DNA of 64,000 nt from Microbacterium sp. 1.5R (GTDB lineage: Bacteria > Actinomycetota > Actinomycetes > Actinomycetales > Microbacteriaceae), in assembly GCF_001889265.1 (NCBI RefSeq), contig NZ_CP018151.1:3534001-3598000 (forward strand), read 5' to 3'. Below the pieces are notes generated by a model that was not told where the DNA came from, did not search any database, and worked only from the letters and a program-made list of their open reading frames with translations. How positions within the stretch are numbered: the stretch's first letter is position 1; each line of letters starts with the position of its first letter. The translations under genes were made by a program, and so were the position numbers. Positions 51,259 through 61,477 of this stretch are shown here, in pieces.

Positions 51259-52370
51259 CGGCACCGCAGCCGGCCGCATCGTTCGACGCCCGCCCGCTCA
51301 CCGATCCCGTCGACGCCCGGGCCGTCAGCACCTTCAACGCCGAGCTGCGCTCGCGGGGCAAGATGGGCGGCTCGGCCACGACGATCGTCGCCTTCGTGAT
51401 CTTCGGCATCGCGTTCCTCGCGGCCATGACGGTCGTCGGCGCGACGATGGTCTCGCTGCTCACCGATGCAGGGTCGTCGTCGTTCGCCGGCATCGGGATC
51501 CTCGTCGCCGCAGTCGTCGGGATCACGATCGCCACCGTCGGCTGGCGCCGATCCCGCATCGCGCGGTACCGCCTCAACGCATTCGCCCGGGCGAACGGGA
51601 TGACGTACGAGGCCAGGGTCGCCGATCCTGCCCTTCCGGGCATGCTGTTCGGCCTCGGACGCTCCCGAGAAGCCACCGATCTCGTGCGAGGCGCGAAGCC
51701 TCGCTTCGTCGAGTTCGGCAACTACCGATACACGACCGGGTCGGGGAAGAACTCGACCACCCACCGCTGGGGCTACGTCGCCGTCAAGCTCGATGTGCCC
51801 CTGCCGAACATCGTGCTCGACGCCAAGGGCAACAACGGCTTCGGGTCGAATCTGCCCGCGTCGTTCCAGCGCGAGCAGCGCCTCTCGCTGGAGGGCGACT
51901 TCGATCAGTACTTCACGCTGTACTGCCCCGAGGGGTACGAGCGTGACGCGCTGTATCTGTTCACGCCCGACATCATGGCCAGGTTCATCGACAATGCCGC
52001 CGAGCTCGATGTCGAGATCGTCGACGACTGGATGTTCCTCTATACACAGCGCAAGGCGTCGACCCTCGACCCTGCGACCTGGGCGTGGCTGTTCGGAGCC
52101 GTCGGCGCCTTGATGACGAAGCTCGATCAGTGGGAGCGCTGGCGCGATGAGCGTCTGCGGCTCGAGAGTGCGGCTCCGGCGTCTCCGTCGCCCGCCCTCG
52201 CACCGGTGGGCGCATCCGCGAGTCTGCCCTTCGCTCCGCCGGCCGGTCTTCTCGCTCCCCCGCCAGGAGTCGCGCGTGAGGGACGCCGGCTGAAGCGCAG
52301 CTTCCAGTGGGTGCCGATCGTGTTCCTCGTCGGCTTCGCACTGATCTGGTTCTGGTTCAGGTCGTTCTGA
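51255..52370 (+). CDS. Membrane protein with DUF3137-like domain
   Basis: A 371-residue protein with two helices near residues 42-95, a cytosolic or external globular domain (about 110-300), and a C-terminal helix near 352-368 after a Pro/Ala-rich linker. ANGMTYEARV and GYVAVKLDVPLPNIVLDAK followed by FQREQRLSLEGDFDQYFTLY resemble the DUF3137 family of unknown function. It overlaps the preceding gene by 4 bp. The pair may form a membrane complex (inference). Confidence 0.72.
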   Translation: MTAPQPAASFDARPLTDPVDARAVSTFNAELRSRGKMGGSATTIVAFVIFGIAFLAAMTVVGATMVSLLTDAGSSSFAGIGILVAAVVGITIATVGWRRSRIARYRLNAFARANGMTYEARVADPALPGMLFGLGRSREATDLVRGAKPRFVEFGNYRYTTGSGKNSTTHRWGYVAVKLDVPLPNIVLDAKGNNGFGSNLPASFQREQRLSLEGDFDQYFTLYCPEGYERDALYLFTPDIMARFIDNAAELDVEIVDDWMFLYTQRKASTLDPATWAWLFGAVGALMTKLDQWERWRDERLRLESAAPASPSPALAPVGASASLPFAPPAGLLAPPPGVAREGRRLKRSFQWVPIVFLVGFALIWFWFRSF

Positions 52371-52742
52371 GGGAACCCCCGAGGGTGGGTTGTGGGGGTG
52401 GGTGCTGACTGGGGATCAGCGCTCCCACCCCATCCCCCCTCGGGATCAGAAGAAGATCTGACTCTCCCTCCGCAGGACGGTCGAACCGTCCACGCGCGGG
52501 TCAGCTGGGGACTGACGACTCTGCGCGTATATGAGTAATGGTATACCGGTATACGTTGCATTCCATTGCGTCCGAGAGACTCGACCGAACACGTTGCATC
52601 CGGTCCAGAAACGTGCGAAATGAGGGTCTGGGGCGCCTTTCCGACACCGCATTCGTGCATACCCTCCTCGCACCGTGATCTCCGTTACCCAGAGTGACGC
52701 GTCCGGCCCCACCCCCGTCTGCATGCAAGAGAATGGAAGGTG
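52371..52742. other. Intergenic region upstream of the DUF1684/peptide transporter operon
   Basis: A 372-bp gap. Its left end is G/C-run rich with CCCGAGGG (near 52385) and CCCTCGGG (near 52440) that could pair as a long terminator for the previous operon. The middle holds a perfect AT-rich palindrome (annotated separately). Open frames on the minus strand here lack coding character and ribosome-binding sites. Confidence 0.5.
52541..52554. promoter_or_regulatory. Perfect 14-bp palindrome, candidate operator
   Basis: GTATACCGGTATAC reads the same on both strands. It lies 189 bp upstream of the DUF1684 start, next to TACGTT (52552-52557), a possible -10. Regulators of the GntR or TetR type bind such palindromes, but no such gene is adjacent. 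Confidence 0.5.
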
Positions 52743-53438
52743 ATGTCTGAACTCGAAGATCACACCCAGTGGCAGGCCGATCGCCGCGCCTCCGTCACCT
52801 CTGCGACCGGCAACCTCGCGCTGATCGATACCCGCTGGACGGGCGAGGCTCCCGATCTGGATGCCGAGCGGCAGGCCTCATCCGACACGGTGACCGTGAC
52901 GCCGATCCAGCGCACGAACATCGAGACCGGGGAGGCCGAGCACGGGCTGCGCGTGTGGGATGCCGAGTCCCCCGCCATCCGCGCCTTCGACCGCATCGAC
53001 ACATACGAGTACGACCCGGCATGGGTTCTCGAGGGACACTTCACGCCGGTCTCCGGCGATCGTCGGGTGTCGTTCGAGCACATCCGCGACAACGGCGGCA
53101 CGCGTGAGCTCGTCGTCCCCGGCGACATCCACTTCGTGCTCGACGGCCGCGCGTACGACCTTGCGGCCTTCGACGACGGCGGCACGCTGCTGCTCGTCTT
53201 CGGCGACGAGACGAACGGTTCCGAGACCTACGGATCCGGCCGCTTCCTCTTCGTAGAGCTCCGTGACGACGAGGGCACCGTGGTGCTCGACTTCAACCGC
53301 GCCTTCGTGCCGCCGTGCGGATTCAGCGCCCAGTACAACTGCCCGCTGCCGCCGGCATCCAACCGCTTCCCCCTGCCTATCCGAGCAGGCGAGAAGAACG
53401 TCGTCTTCCGCGACGGCTTCGACATCTACGCGGCGTGA
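52743..53438 (+). CDS. DUF1684 domain protein
   Basis: A 231-residue protein with no signal peptide. The C-terminal family signature is plain: VLDFNRAFVPPCGFSAQYNC, then PLPPASNRFPLPIRAGEK near residues 197-214. DUF1684 proteins are widespread and uncharacterised. ATG 52743 follows GGAAGGTG. It lies 28 bp upstream of a peptide-type binding protein gene on the same strand, and thus heads the transporter operon; a link with the imported substrate is plausible. Confidence 0.85.
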   Translation: MSELEDHTQWQADRRASVTSATGNLALIDTRWTGEAPDLDAERQASSDTVTVTPIQRTNIETGEAEHGLRVWDAESPAIRAFDRIDTYEYDPAWVLEGHFTPVSGDRRVSFEHIRDNGGTRELVVPGDIHFVLDGRAYDLAAFDDGGTLLLVFGDETNGSETYGSGRFLFVELRDDEGTVVLDFNRAFVPPCGFSAQYNCPLPPASNRFPLPIRAGEKNVVFRDGFDIYAA

Positions 53439-53466
53439 CGCCGCGCACCCTCACCCTGGAGCACTC

Positions 53467-54960
53467 ATGAGAAGAACCCGCATCCTCGGCGCGCTCGGCG
53501 CCGTCGCCACGCTCGCCCTCGTGGCCGGCTGCGCGTCGGGCGCCACCGACGACGCCGCGAGCGAAGACGCCACCATCGTCATCGGGTCGCTGTACGAGCC
53601 CACCAACCTGAGCAACACGCAGGGCGGCGGACAGGGTGTGACCGAGGCACTGACCGGCAACGTCTACGAGGGCCTCTACCGCCTGACCGACGACGGAGAG
53701 GTCGAGCCGCTTCTCGCCGAAGACGCCCAGGTGTCGGATGACGGCCTGACCTACACGATCACTCTGCGCGACGATGTGACGTTCCACTCGGGTGACCCGC
53801 TCACCTCCGCCGACGTGAAGTCGAGCATCGAGGCCGTCACCGCCGAGGACTCGGTGTCGGCGCGCAAGTCGAGCTTCACGACCATCGCCGACATCGCGAC
53901 GCCCGATGACCAGACCGTCGTCTTCACGCTGTCGCAGCGGTCGATCTCGTTCCTCTACAACCTCAGCTACGTCTGGATCGTCAACGACGAGGCCGGTGAC
54001 ATCACCGGCACGGAAGACGGCACCGGCCCCTACACGCTCGACGAGTGGAAGAAGGGCTCGACCCTGACCCTCGAGCGCTGGGACGACTACTGGGGCGAGC
54101 CCGCCAAGAACGGCGAGGTCGTCTACACGTACTTCACCGACGCGACCGCTGAGAACAACGCTCTGGCCACCGGCGAGATCGACGTGATCACCAGCGTGCA
54201 GAGCCCGGACTCGCTCGCGCAGTTCGACAGCGACGACTACGTCATCAGCGAGGGCACCTCGACGACCAAGGAGCTGCTCGCCTTCAACGACCGGGTCGCC
54301 CCGTTCGACAACGCCCTCGTGCGCAAGGCGATCTACTCGGCCATCGACACCCAGAAGCTGCTCGAGTCGATCTGGGGCGACTACGGCACGCTCATCGGAT
54401 CGATGGTGCCGCCCACCGACCCCTGGTACGAGGACCTCACCCAGGTGAACCCGTACGACGTCGACCTCTCGAAGGATCTGCTCGCGCAGGCCGACTACGC
54501 CGACGGCTTCACCTTCACGCTCGATACCCCGAGCTACGACCCGCACCCTGCCGTCGCGGAGTTCCTGCAGTCGCAGCTCGCCGAGGTCGGCATCACGGTC
54601 GAGATCAACACGATCAGCGCCGACGAGTGGTACACCAAGGTCTTCAAGGAGCAGGACTTCGAGGCCACCCTGCAGGAGCACGTGAACGACCGCGACGTGG
54701 TCTGGTACGGCAACCCCGACTTCTACTGGGGCTACGACGACGCCCAGGTGCAGCAGTGGGTCGCCGAGGCCGAGCAGGCCGCCTCGACCGACGAGCAGAC
54801 AGCTCTGCTGAAGCAGGTCAACGAGAAGATCGCCGAGGATGCCGCGAGCGTATGGTTGTACCTGTACCCGCAGATCGTGGTCGCCTCGAGCGACCTCAGC
54901 GGTTACCCGGTCAACGGCCTGAACTCGCAGTTCTTCGCCTACGACATCGTCAAGTCCTGA
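53467..54960 (+). CDS. Peptide/solute-binding lipoprotein of ABC transporter (family 5)
   Basis: A 497-residue DppA-like protein: signal peptide with lipobox VAGC (Cys near 21), NVYEGLYRL near 65, DDVTFHSGDPLTSADVKSSI near 110 and LAFNDRVAPFDNALVRKAI near 280. The mature C-terminus includes WYGNPDFYWGYDD. CTGGAG precedes the ATG. It is followed by a strong hairpin and then by the permease and ATPase genes, so it is probably made in excess of the membrane parts. Confidence 0.92.
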   Translation: MRRTRILGALGAVATLALVAGCASGATDDAASEDATIVIGSLYEPTNLSNTQGGGQGVTEALTGNVYEGLYRLTDDGEVEPLLAEDAQVSDDGLTYTITLRDDVTFHSGDPLTSADVKSSIEAVTAEDSVSARKSSFTTIADIATPDDQTVVFTLSQRSISFLYNLSYVWIVNDEAGDITGTEDGTGPYTLDEWKKGSTLTLERWDDYWGEPAKNGEVVYTYFTDATAENNALATGEIDVITSVQSPDSLAQFDSDDYVISEGTSTTKELLAFNDRVAPFDNALVRKAIYSAIDTQKLLESIWGDYGTLIGSMVPPTDPWYEDLTQVNPYDVDLSKDLLAQADYADGFTFTLDTPSYDPHPAVAEFLQSQLAEVGITVEINTISADEWYTKVFKEQDFEATLQEHVNDRDVVWYGNPDFYWGYDDAQVQQWVAEAEQAASTDEQTALLKQVNEKIAEDAASVWLYLYPQIVVASSDLSGYPVNGLNSQFFAYDIVKS

Positions 54961-54965
54961 CGCGC

Positions 54966-54996
54966 GAGGGGGATGCCGCGTGTCGGCATCCCCCTC
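54966..54996 (+). terminator. Intra-operon attenuator/stabilising hairpin
   Basis: A perfect 13-bp stem (54966-54978 with 54984-54996), 5-nt loop and a TTTC tail, placed between the binding-protein stop and the permease start. It can partly terminate or protect the 5' mRNA from decay. Confidence 0.75.
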
Positions 54997-55013
54997 TTTC
55001 ATCCTGAGAAGCC

Positions 55014-55976
55014 ATGCTCGCCTACCTGCTGCGCCGCCTCGCGTTCCTCGTGGTCTCGCTCGTCGTCGCGATGATCGCGATCTTCGTGCTGCTGCGGCTG
55101 CTCCCCGGCGACCCGGCGAACGCCCTGCTCTCGGTGAATGCGACACCCGAGCAGATCACCGCCGCCCGCGCACAGGTCGGCTCGGATCAGCCCCTCCTGC
55201 AGCAGTTCACGACCTGGGCCGGTCAGCTCCTGCGCTTCGACCTCGGTAAGTCGTTCCTGAGCTCGCGTCCGGTCGGCCCCGACATCGCCGATCGCCTCGC
55301 CGTGACCCTCCCACTCACACTCATCGCGTTCACCGCCGCCCTTCTCGTCTCCCTGGTGATCGGCATCACCGCCGCCGTGAAGTCCGACCGCTGGTACGGC
55401 ATCGCGCTCTCGGGATTCGCGCAGCTGGGTGTTGCCGTGCCGGTGTTCTGGGTGGGCGTCGTGCTCGTCTGGATCTTCGCACTCGGCCTCGGCCTGCTGC
55501 CGTCCGGCGGATTCCCGCGCGACGGCTGGGAGGATCCGGCCGACGCGCTGCGGTCTCTCGCGCTGCCGGTGACGACGATCGTGATCGTGATGAGTGCATC
55601 CCTCAGCCGTTACGTGCGCTCCGCCTCCCTCGACGTGATCGGCAGCGATTACCTCCGCACCGCGCGCGCCGGCGGGTCGGGCATGTCCGAGGCGCTGCTG
55701 CGTCACGGAGTGCGCAACGGCTCGGTGCCGGTCGTCGCGGTCCTCGGCATCGAGCTGTCCACCACGCTGCTCGGCGCGGTCGTCGTCGAGAGCGTCTTCA
55801 CTCTTCCCGGTCTCGGCAGTCTGCTGCTGTCGGCCATCGAACAGCATGATTTCCAGGTCATCCAGGGCGTCCTCGTCGTCAGCACCCTCTTCGTGCTGCT
55901 CGTCGGGTTCGCCGCCGACATCGTGCAGCGCCTGATCGATCCGCGACTGCGCACGAGCGTCTCGGGCAACCGATGA
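55014..55976 (+). CDS. Peptide ABC transporter permease (DppB/OppB type)
   Basis: A 320-residue permease with N-terminal LLRRLAFLVVSLVVAMIAIF, LLPGDPAN, and the DppB block RFDLGKSFLSSRPV near residue 78. EAA-like loop YLRTARAGGSGMSEALLRHGV near residue 215. Its GTC-free ATG start lies 53 bp after the binding-protein stop, past the hairpin, and its stop overlaps the next permease by 4 bp. Confidence 0.93.
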   Translation: MLAYLLRRLAFLVVSLVVAMIAIFVLLRLLPGDPANALLSVNATPEQITAARAQVGSDQPLLQQFTTWAGQLLRFDLGKSFLSSRPVGPDIADRLAVTLPLTLIAFTAALLVSLVIGITAAVKSDRWYGIALSGFAQLGVAVPVFWVGVVLVWIFALGLGLLPSGGFPRDGWEDPADALRSLALPVTTIVIVMSASLSRYVRSASLDVIGSDYLRTARAGGSGMSEALLRHGVRNGSVPVVAVLGIELSTTLLGAVVVESVFTLPGLGSLLLSAIEQHDFQVIQGVLVVSTLFVLLVGFAADIVQRLIDPRLRTSVSGNR

Positions 55977-56833
55977 GCCGCGTCGCCGAGCAGCTGATCA
56001 CCGGATCCGTCCCCGTGCGGAGGCGGCCGAAGGCGACCCTGCTGATCGGGCTCGTGCTCACCGGCATCATCGTGCTCATCGCGCTGGTGTCGCTGTTCTG
56101 GCTCCCCTATCCGCTCGCCGACACGAGTGGTAGTCGTCTCGAGGGGCCGAGCGCCATGCACCTGCTCGGCACCGATCGGCTCGGCCGCGACCTGCTCTCG
56201 CAGCTCATGTGGGGTGCGAGGATCGCCTTGATCGTGGGCATCTGCTCGGTCGCGATCGCCGCCGTTCTCGGCGTGATCGTCGGACTGATCGCCGCCTTCT
56301 CACGGCCATGGGTCGACGACACGCTCTCCGCCGGACTGGACGTCGTGATCGCCTTCCCGGTGCTGCTGCTCGCGATGCTCGTCGTCGCGGTGCAGGGAGC
56401 GTCGCTGTGGTCGGCGGTGCTCGCGATCGGACTGGCGATGTCGGCGGTCGTCGCGCGTCTCACCCGCATCCTCTCGCGCCGCGTGCTGCAGGAGCAGTAC
56501 ATCACCGCCGCACGCACCAGCGGCACGGGTGTGCTCGGCATCGTGTTCCAGCACGTGCTCCCCAACATCGCACCGACCCTCGCGGTCAGCCTGGCGCTGC
56601 AGTTCGGTGCCGCGGTGCTCGCGGAGGCGAGCCTGTCGTACCTCGGGCTCGGTGCCCCGCCGCCCAACGCCTCGTGGGGTCGGATGCTGCAGGAGGCGCA
56701 GGGCACCGTGCTCACCGCTCCCGTCGGCGCTATCGCCCCCGGCATCGCGATCATCGCCCTCGTGCTCGGGGTCAACTTCCTCGCCGACGGCCTGCGCGAT
56801 CTCGCCGACCCGACCCGCAGGAGGAGCCGATGA
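55973..56833 (+). CDS. Peptide ABC transporter permease (DppC/OppC type)
   Basis: A 286-residue permease with the DppC hallmark LLGTDRLGRDLLSQLMWGA near residue 62 and six helices. The EAA region reads YITAARTSGTGVLGIVFQHVL followed by PNIAPT. ATG overlaps the previous stop and its own stop overlaps the first ATPase gene, so the importer parts are tightly coupled. Confidence 0.93.
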   Translation: MSRVAEQLITGSVPVRRRPKATLLIGLVLTGIIVLIALVSLFWLPYPLADTSGSRLEGPSAMHLLGTDRLGRDLLSQLMWGARIALIVGICSVAIAAVLGVIVGLIAAFSRPWVDDTLSAGLDVVIAFPVLLLAMLVVAVQGASLWSAVLAIGLAMSAVVARLTRILSRRVLQEQYITAARTSGTGVLGIVFQHVLPNIAPTLAVSLALQFGAAVLAEASLSYLGLGAPPPNASWGRMLQEAQGTVLTAPVGAIAPGIAIIALVLGVNFLADGLRDLADPTRRRSR

Positions 56834-57627
56834 GCATTCTCGAGGTCGCAGGGCTCACCGTCCGCTCCAGATCCGGGGCTCTCGTGCGCGATGTCTCGTT
56901 CTCGCTGCAGCCCGGCGAACGCCTGGGGCTGATCGGCGAGTCCGGGTCGGGCAAGTCGCTCACCTCGCTCGCGGTCACCGGCCTGCTGCCGGATTCTCTC
57001 GTCTCGTCCGGGTCGGTGCTGCTCGACGGGCACCAGGTCGTCGGTGCGCGGGATGCCGACCTGAGGCCGTTGCGCGGACCGGTCGCCCAGATCGTGTTCC
57101 AGGAGCCGCTCACGGCGCTCGACCCTCTGATGAGGGTCGGTCGCCAGATCGCCGAGCCGCTGCGTCGTCATCTCGGCCTGCGCGGCGCGGAACTGCGGTC
57201 GGCCGTCACGGCGGCGCTCGATGAGGTGTCGCTGTCGGAGCCGCGATTCGCGCGCGCCTACCCGCACGAGCTGTCCGGCGGTCAGCGCCAGCGTGTGGCG
57301 ATCGCCATCGCCTTGGCCGCCCGGCCACAGCTGCTCATCGCAGACGAACCCACCACCGCGCTCGACGTGACCGTGCAGGATGCCGTGCTCACGCTGCTCG
57401 AGCGGCTCGTCGCCGAACGCGGCATGGCATTGCTGTTCATCAGCCACGACCTCGCCGTCGTGTCGCGCATGGTCGACCGCATCGTCGTGCTGCGCGACGG
57501 TCTGGTGGTCGAGGAGGGGGCGGTCGCCGACGTGCTGCGGCGCCCCGCGGAGCCGTACACGCGGATGCTGGTCGACAGCGCTCGCGCGCTCGATGCGTTC
57601 CTCGATGCGAAGGAGGCTGACGCATGA
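56830..57627 (+). CDS. Peptide ABC transporter ATP-binding protein (DppD type)
   Basis: A 265-residue ATPase: Walker A GESGSGKSL near residues 38-46, signature LSGGQRQRVAIAIAL near 147, Walker B LLIADEPTTALD and switch SHDLAVV. The C-terminal extension is short compared with DppD (about 320), stopping after EPYTRMLVDSA. ATG 56830 overlaps the permease stop by 4 bp; the open frame further upstream is in the permease gene and is not used. Confidence 0.92.
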   Translation: MSILEVAGLTVRSRSGALVRDVSFSLQPGERLGLIGESGSGKSLTSLAVTGLLPDSLVSSGSVLLDGHQVVGARDADLRPLRGPVAQIVFQEPLTALDPLMRVGRQIAEPLRRHLGLRGAELRSAVTAALDEVSLSEPRFARAYPHELSGGQRQRVAIAIALAARPQLLIADEPTTALDVTVQDAVLTLLERLVAERGMALLFISHDLAVVSRMVDRIVVLRDGLVVEEGAVADVLRRPAEPYTRMLVDSARALDAFLDAKEADA

Positions 57628-58379
57628 GCCTCCTCGAGCTGCGCGGTGCCGGCTTCGCCTACGGATCGCGCCGGGTGCTCGACGACATCTCGCTGAGCCT
57701 CGACGAGGGAGACTCGCTCGGCCTCGTGGGCGAGTCGGGTGCGGGCAAGTCCACGATCCTGCGGCTGATGCTCGGGCTCTCGGTACCACGCGATGGACAG
57801 GTGCTCTTCGACGGTGCTCCCCTGTCGCTGCGCGACCGTGCGCAGATGCGCCGCTTCCGCGCGAGCGTGCAGCCGGTGTTCCAGGATCCGTACTCGTCGC
57901 TCGACCCCCGTCAGCGCATCGACCGCATCATCGGCGAGCCCCTGCGTTCACTCGGCCTCGCCTCCGGCGCCGACGCGCAGCGCCGCATCGCCGAGGCCCT
58001 CGAGTCGGTCGGGCTTCCCGCCGACACCGCCCGCCGATACCCGCACGAGTTCTCGGGCGGCCAGCGTCAGCGCATCGCGATCGCCCGAGCCGTGGTCTCG
58101 CGCCCGCGCGTGCTGCTCGCCGATGAGCCGGTGAGCGCCCTCGACGTGACGACGCGCGTGCAGGTGCTCGAGCTGCTCGACCGCCTGCGTCGAGAGAACG
58201 GCCTGTCGCTCGTGATGGTGTCGCACGATCTCACCGCGATCGCGTCAGCCTGCGACCGCACCGTGGTGCTGCAGAACGGCCGCGTCGTCGAACAGGGCGC
58301 CACCGCATCCGTGCTGCACGCACCGCAGGACCCGTACACCCGGGCGCTGGTCGACGCGGTTCCGCGACTCCCCCGCTGA
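57624..58379 (+). CDS. Peptide ABC transporter ATP-binding protein (DppF type)
   Basis: A 251-residue ATPase: Walker A GESGAGKST near residues 36-44, signature FSGGQRQRIAIARAV near 143, Walker B LLADEPVSALD and SHDLTAI. It lacks most of the usual DppF tail and ends shortly after DPYTRALVDAVPRLP. It overlaps the preceding ATPase gene by 4 bp and closes the operon DUF1684-SBP-B-C-D-F. Confidence 0.92.
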   Translation: MSLLELRGAGFAYGSRRVLDDISLSLDEGDSLGLVGESGAGKSTILRLMLGLSVPRDGQVLFDGAPLSLRDRAQMRRFRASVQPVFQDPYSSLDPRQRIDRIIGEPLRSLGLASGADAQRRIAEALESVGLPADTARRYPHEFSGGQRQRIAIARAVVSRPRVLLADEPVSALDVTTRVQVLELLDRLRRENGLSLVMVSHDLTAIASACDRTVVLQNGRVVEQGATASVLHAPQDPYTRALVDAVPRLPR

Positions 58380-58497
58380 GTCGCGGCAGTCGCTCGTCAT
58401 GGATCGCTGGCCGTTTCACGGATGGCTGGCCGACAGTCGGGGTGTCTTCAGCCAGCCGACAGCGTCCAGCAGGGTGGCCGCAGACGACTCCGTGGTG

Positions 58498-58962
58498 TCA
58501 GGCTGACGCGTGCCAGGCCTCTCGGAGTGCGATCACAGAATGGGTCATGTCCGAGTCAGGGAGATGCACAGGGCCATCGGAGATGTCCACGTTCTGAAGC
58601 GGGTCATCCGCCAGATGCTGCGGGAACACATGGCAGTGGAGATGCGGGGCCCGATGCCCCATCACCAGGTAGTTGATCTTCCGCGGGTCGAATGCCTTAT
58701 CGACGGCCCGGCCTGCGCGCTGGACATCGCGCCAGAACGCGCTGAGCTGACCGGCATCCAGCTGACCGAGGTCAGTGAGATGCTCGCGGAGGATCACGAC
58801 GGTGTAGCCGGGATGCGCCTGGTTGCGCACCAGTCGGACGTGAGTCATCTCGGTCGAGGCCACCAGGATGCTGTGCTCGTTCTCCGGCAGATGTGCGTCG
58901 GCACACATACCGCAGACCTCCGGGTCCACGAGTTCGGCCCACTCCTCATCCGTCCACCACAT
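58498..58962 (-). CDS. HIT-family protein
   Basis: A 154-residue histidine-triad protein; HLHCHVFPQH near residues 104-113 is the HxHxH triad whose central His attacks the nucleotide alpha-phosphate. CGMCADAHLPENEH near the N-terminus recalls the metal-binding front of HINT-like proteins. Likely activity is hydrolysis of nucleotide phosphoramidates or dinucleotides. ATG 58962 has TACCAT 6 nt upstream and no Shine-Dalgarno, a leaderless start; the longer frame is not supported. Confidence 0.85.
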   Translation of the reverse strand: MWWTDEEWAELVDPEVCGMCADAHLPENEHSILVASTEMTHVRLVRNQAHPGYTVVILREHLTDLGQLDAGQLSAFWRDVQRAGRAVDKAFDPRKINYLVMGHRAPHLHCHVFPQHLADDPLQNVDISDGPVHLPDSDMTHSVIALREAWHASA

Positions 58963-59319
58963 CGGCCCATGGTAACCAGGCGCGAGGGCGGCCACGGTAG
59001 AACTCACGGCATCCCGGCCATGCTTTGGCTGGTTGCTCCGGCAGCCTGTCGCGGTTTCGCCCGGATGGATCCGCGAAATCGACTCCACTCACCGGGGCTG
59101 AAATCCGTATCGCTTCATTGTCTCCTCAGTCGTGCGCAACTCACCGGCCGCTGACTGCCTTCGTGCGTCTTCAATATCCTGACCGATGCCTGGCTGCGAC
59201 AACCAAAAGTCGACGAGAGGCGATACGCAGTCCTTCAACTCACTCCTGTATACGCGCTGCATCTCGCCTTTCTAGTCCGATGCGCTGCCAACAGAGGCAT
59301 ACTTCTGGCCACATTTCCC
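58963..59319. other. Intergenic region without a recognised gene
   Basis: A 357-bp gap between the HIT gene start and the DUF779 gene end. The stretch 59090-59320 is visibly less GC-rich than its neighbours, and open frames in it have poor actinobacterial codon use. I see no RNA gene, insertion sequence end or clear repeat. It contains the HIT promoter and possibly a degraded gene remnant. Confidence 0.5.
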
Positions 59320-59721
59320 TCAGCTCCCCGAAGGCGCGAGGCCGAAGTACTGCAGCTCCGCGTCGTTCAGCATCCGCGAGCGGATCAGGAACCGCATGCC
59401 TGTGGGACCCTCGACCGAGAAGCCGGCACCGCGGCCCGGCACGACGTCGATCGTGAGGTGGGTGTACTTCCAGTACTCGAACTGCGATTCCGACATGAAG
59501 ACCTCGACCGGGGAGTCGAGCCCCACATCGAGGGCGCCGAGCAGCACATCGCTCGGCCCGGTGATGAACATGCCGACCGGGTAGCACATGGGTGACGAGC
59601 CGTCGCAGCATCCTCCCGACTGATGGAACATCAGGGTTCCGTGCTGCACGGTGAGATCGCGGATGAGGGATGCCGCGGCATCCGTCACGTCGACTCGCTG
59701 ATAGGTGCCGATGCTGACCAT
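59320..59721 (-). CDS. DUF779 protein
   Basis: A 133-residue protein with the family core FHQSGGCCDGSSPMCYP near residues 32-48, whose Cys/His-like residues suggest metal or thiol chemistry, and VPGRGAGFSVEGPTGMRFL near residues 95-113. DUF779 genes regularly follow aldehyde dehydrogenase genes of the ExaC/AldB type, and here the gene lies 68 bp downstream of one. Function unknown, presumably auxiliary to the dehydrogenase. ATG 59721. Confidence 0.85.
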   Translation of the reverse strand: MVSIGTYQRVDVTDAAASLIRDLTVQHGTLMFHQSGGCCDGSSPMCYPVGMFITGPSDVLLGALDVGLDSPVEVFMSESQFEYWKYTHLTIDVVPGRGAGFSVEGPTGMRFLIRSRMLNDAELQYFGLAPSGS

Positions 59722-59789
59722 GGTCCGAGCCTTCCTGCAGATGGTTCCGGGCGGGCGCTGCCGGTGCAGCGCCCGCCCGGAGGTCGAGC

Positions 59790-61340
<1,551 letters not shown>

Positions 61341-61406
61341 CGGGACTCCTTCGACGGGCCGCGGCGTCGGTGCTGCGGGCTGTGTCTCGAAGGTAGGTCG
61401 GCAGAG

Positions 61407-61442
61407 GTTGCGCCCCGATGCGCAACGTTGCGGATGGTTGCA
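61407..61442. promoter_or_regulatory. GTTGCG/CGCAAC repeats, probable operator of the aldehyde dehydrogenase gene
   Basis: GTTGCGC (61407-61413) and GCGCAAC (61420-61426) are a perfect 7-bp inverted repeat separated by 6 bp; GTTGCG and GTTGCA follow at 61427 and 61437. They lie just upstream of a -10-like TACCTT (minus strand, 61395-61390) that lacks a good -35, as in activator-dependent promoters. Confidence 0.55.
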
Positions 61443-61477
61443 CGCCGTCGGCAGATGTCCGAGACAGACCGGACGGT

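Noticed and set aside
59025..59456. Plus-strand open frame in the gap between HIT and DUF779 genes
   Set aside because: Ser/Arg-rich, no ribosome-binding site, codon use unlike the neighbours, and it runs antisense into the DUF779 gene.
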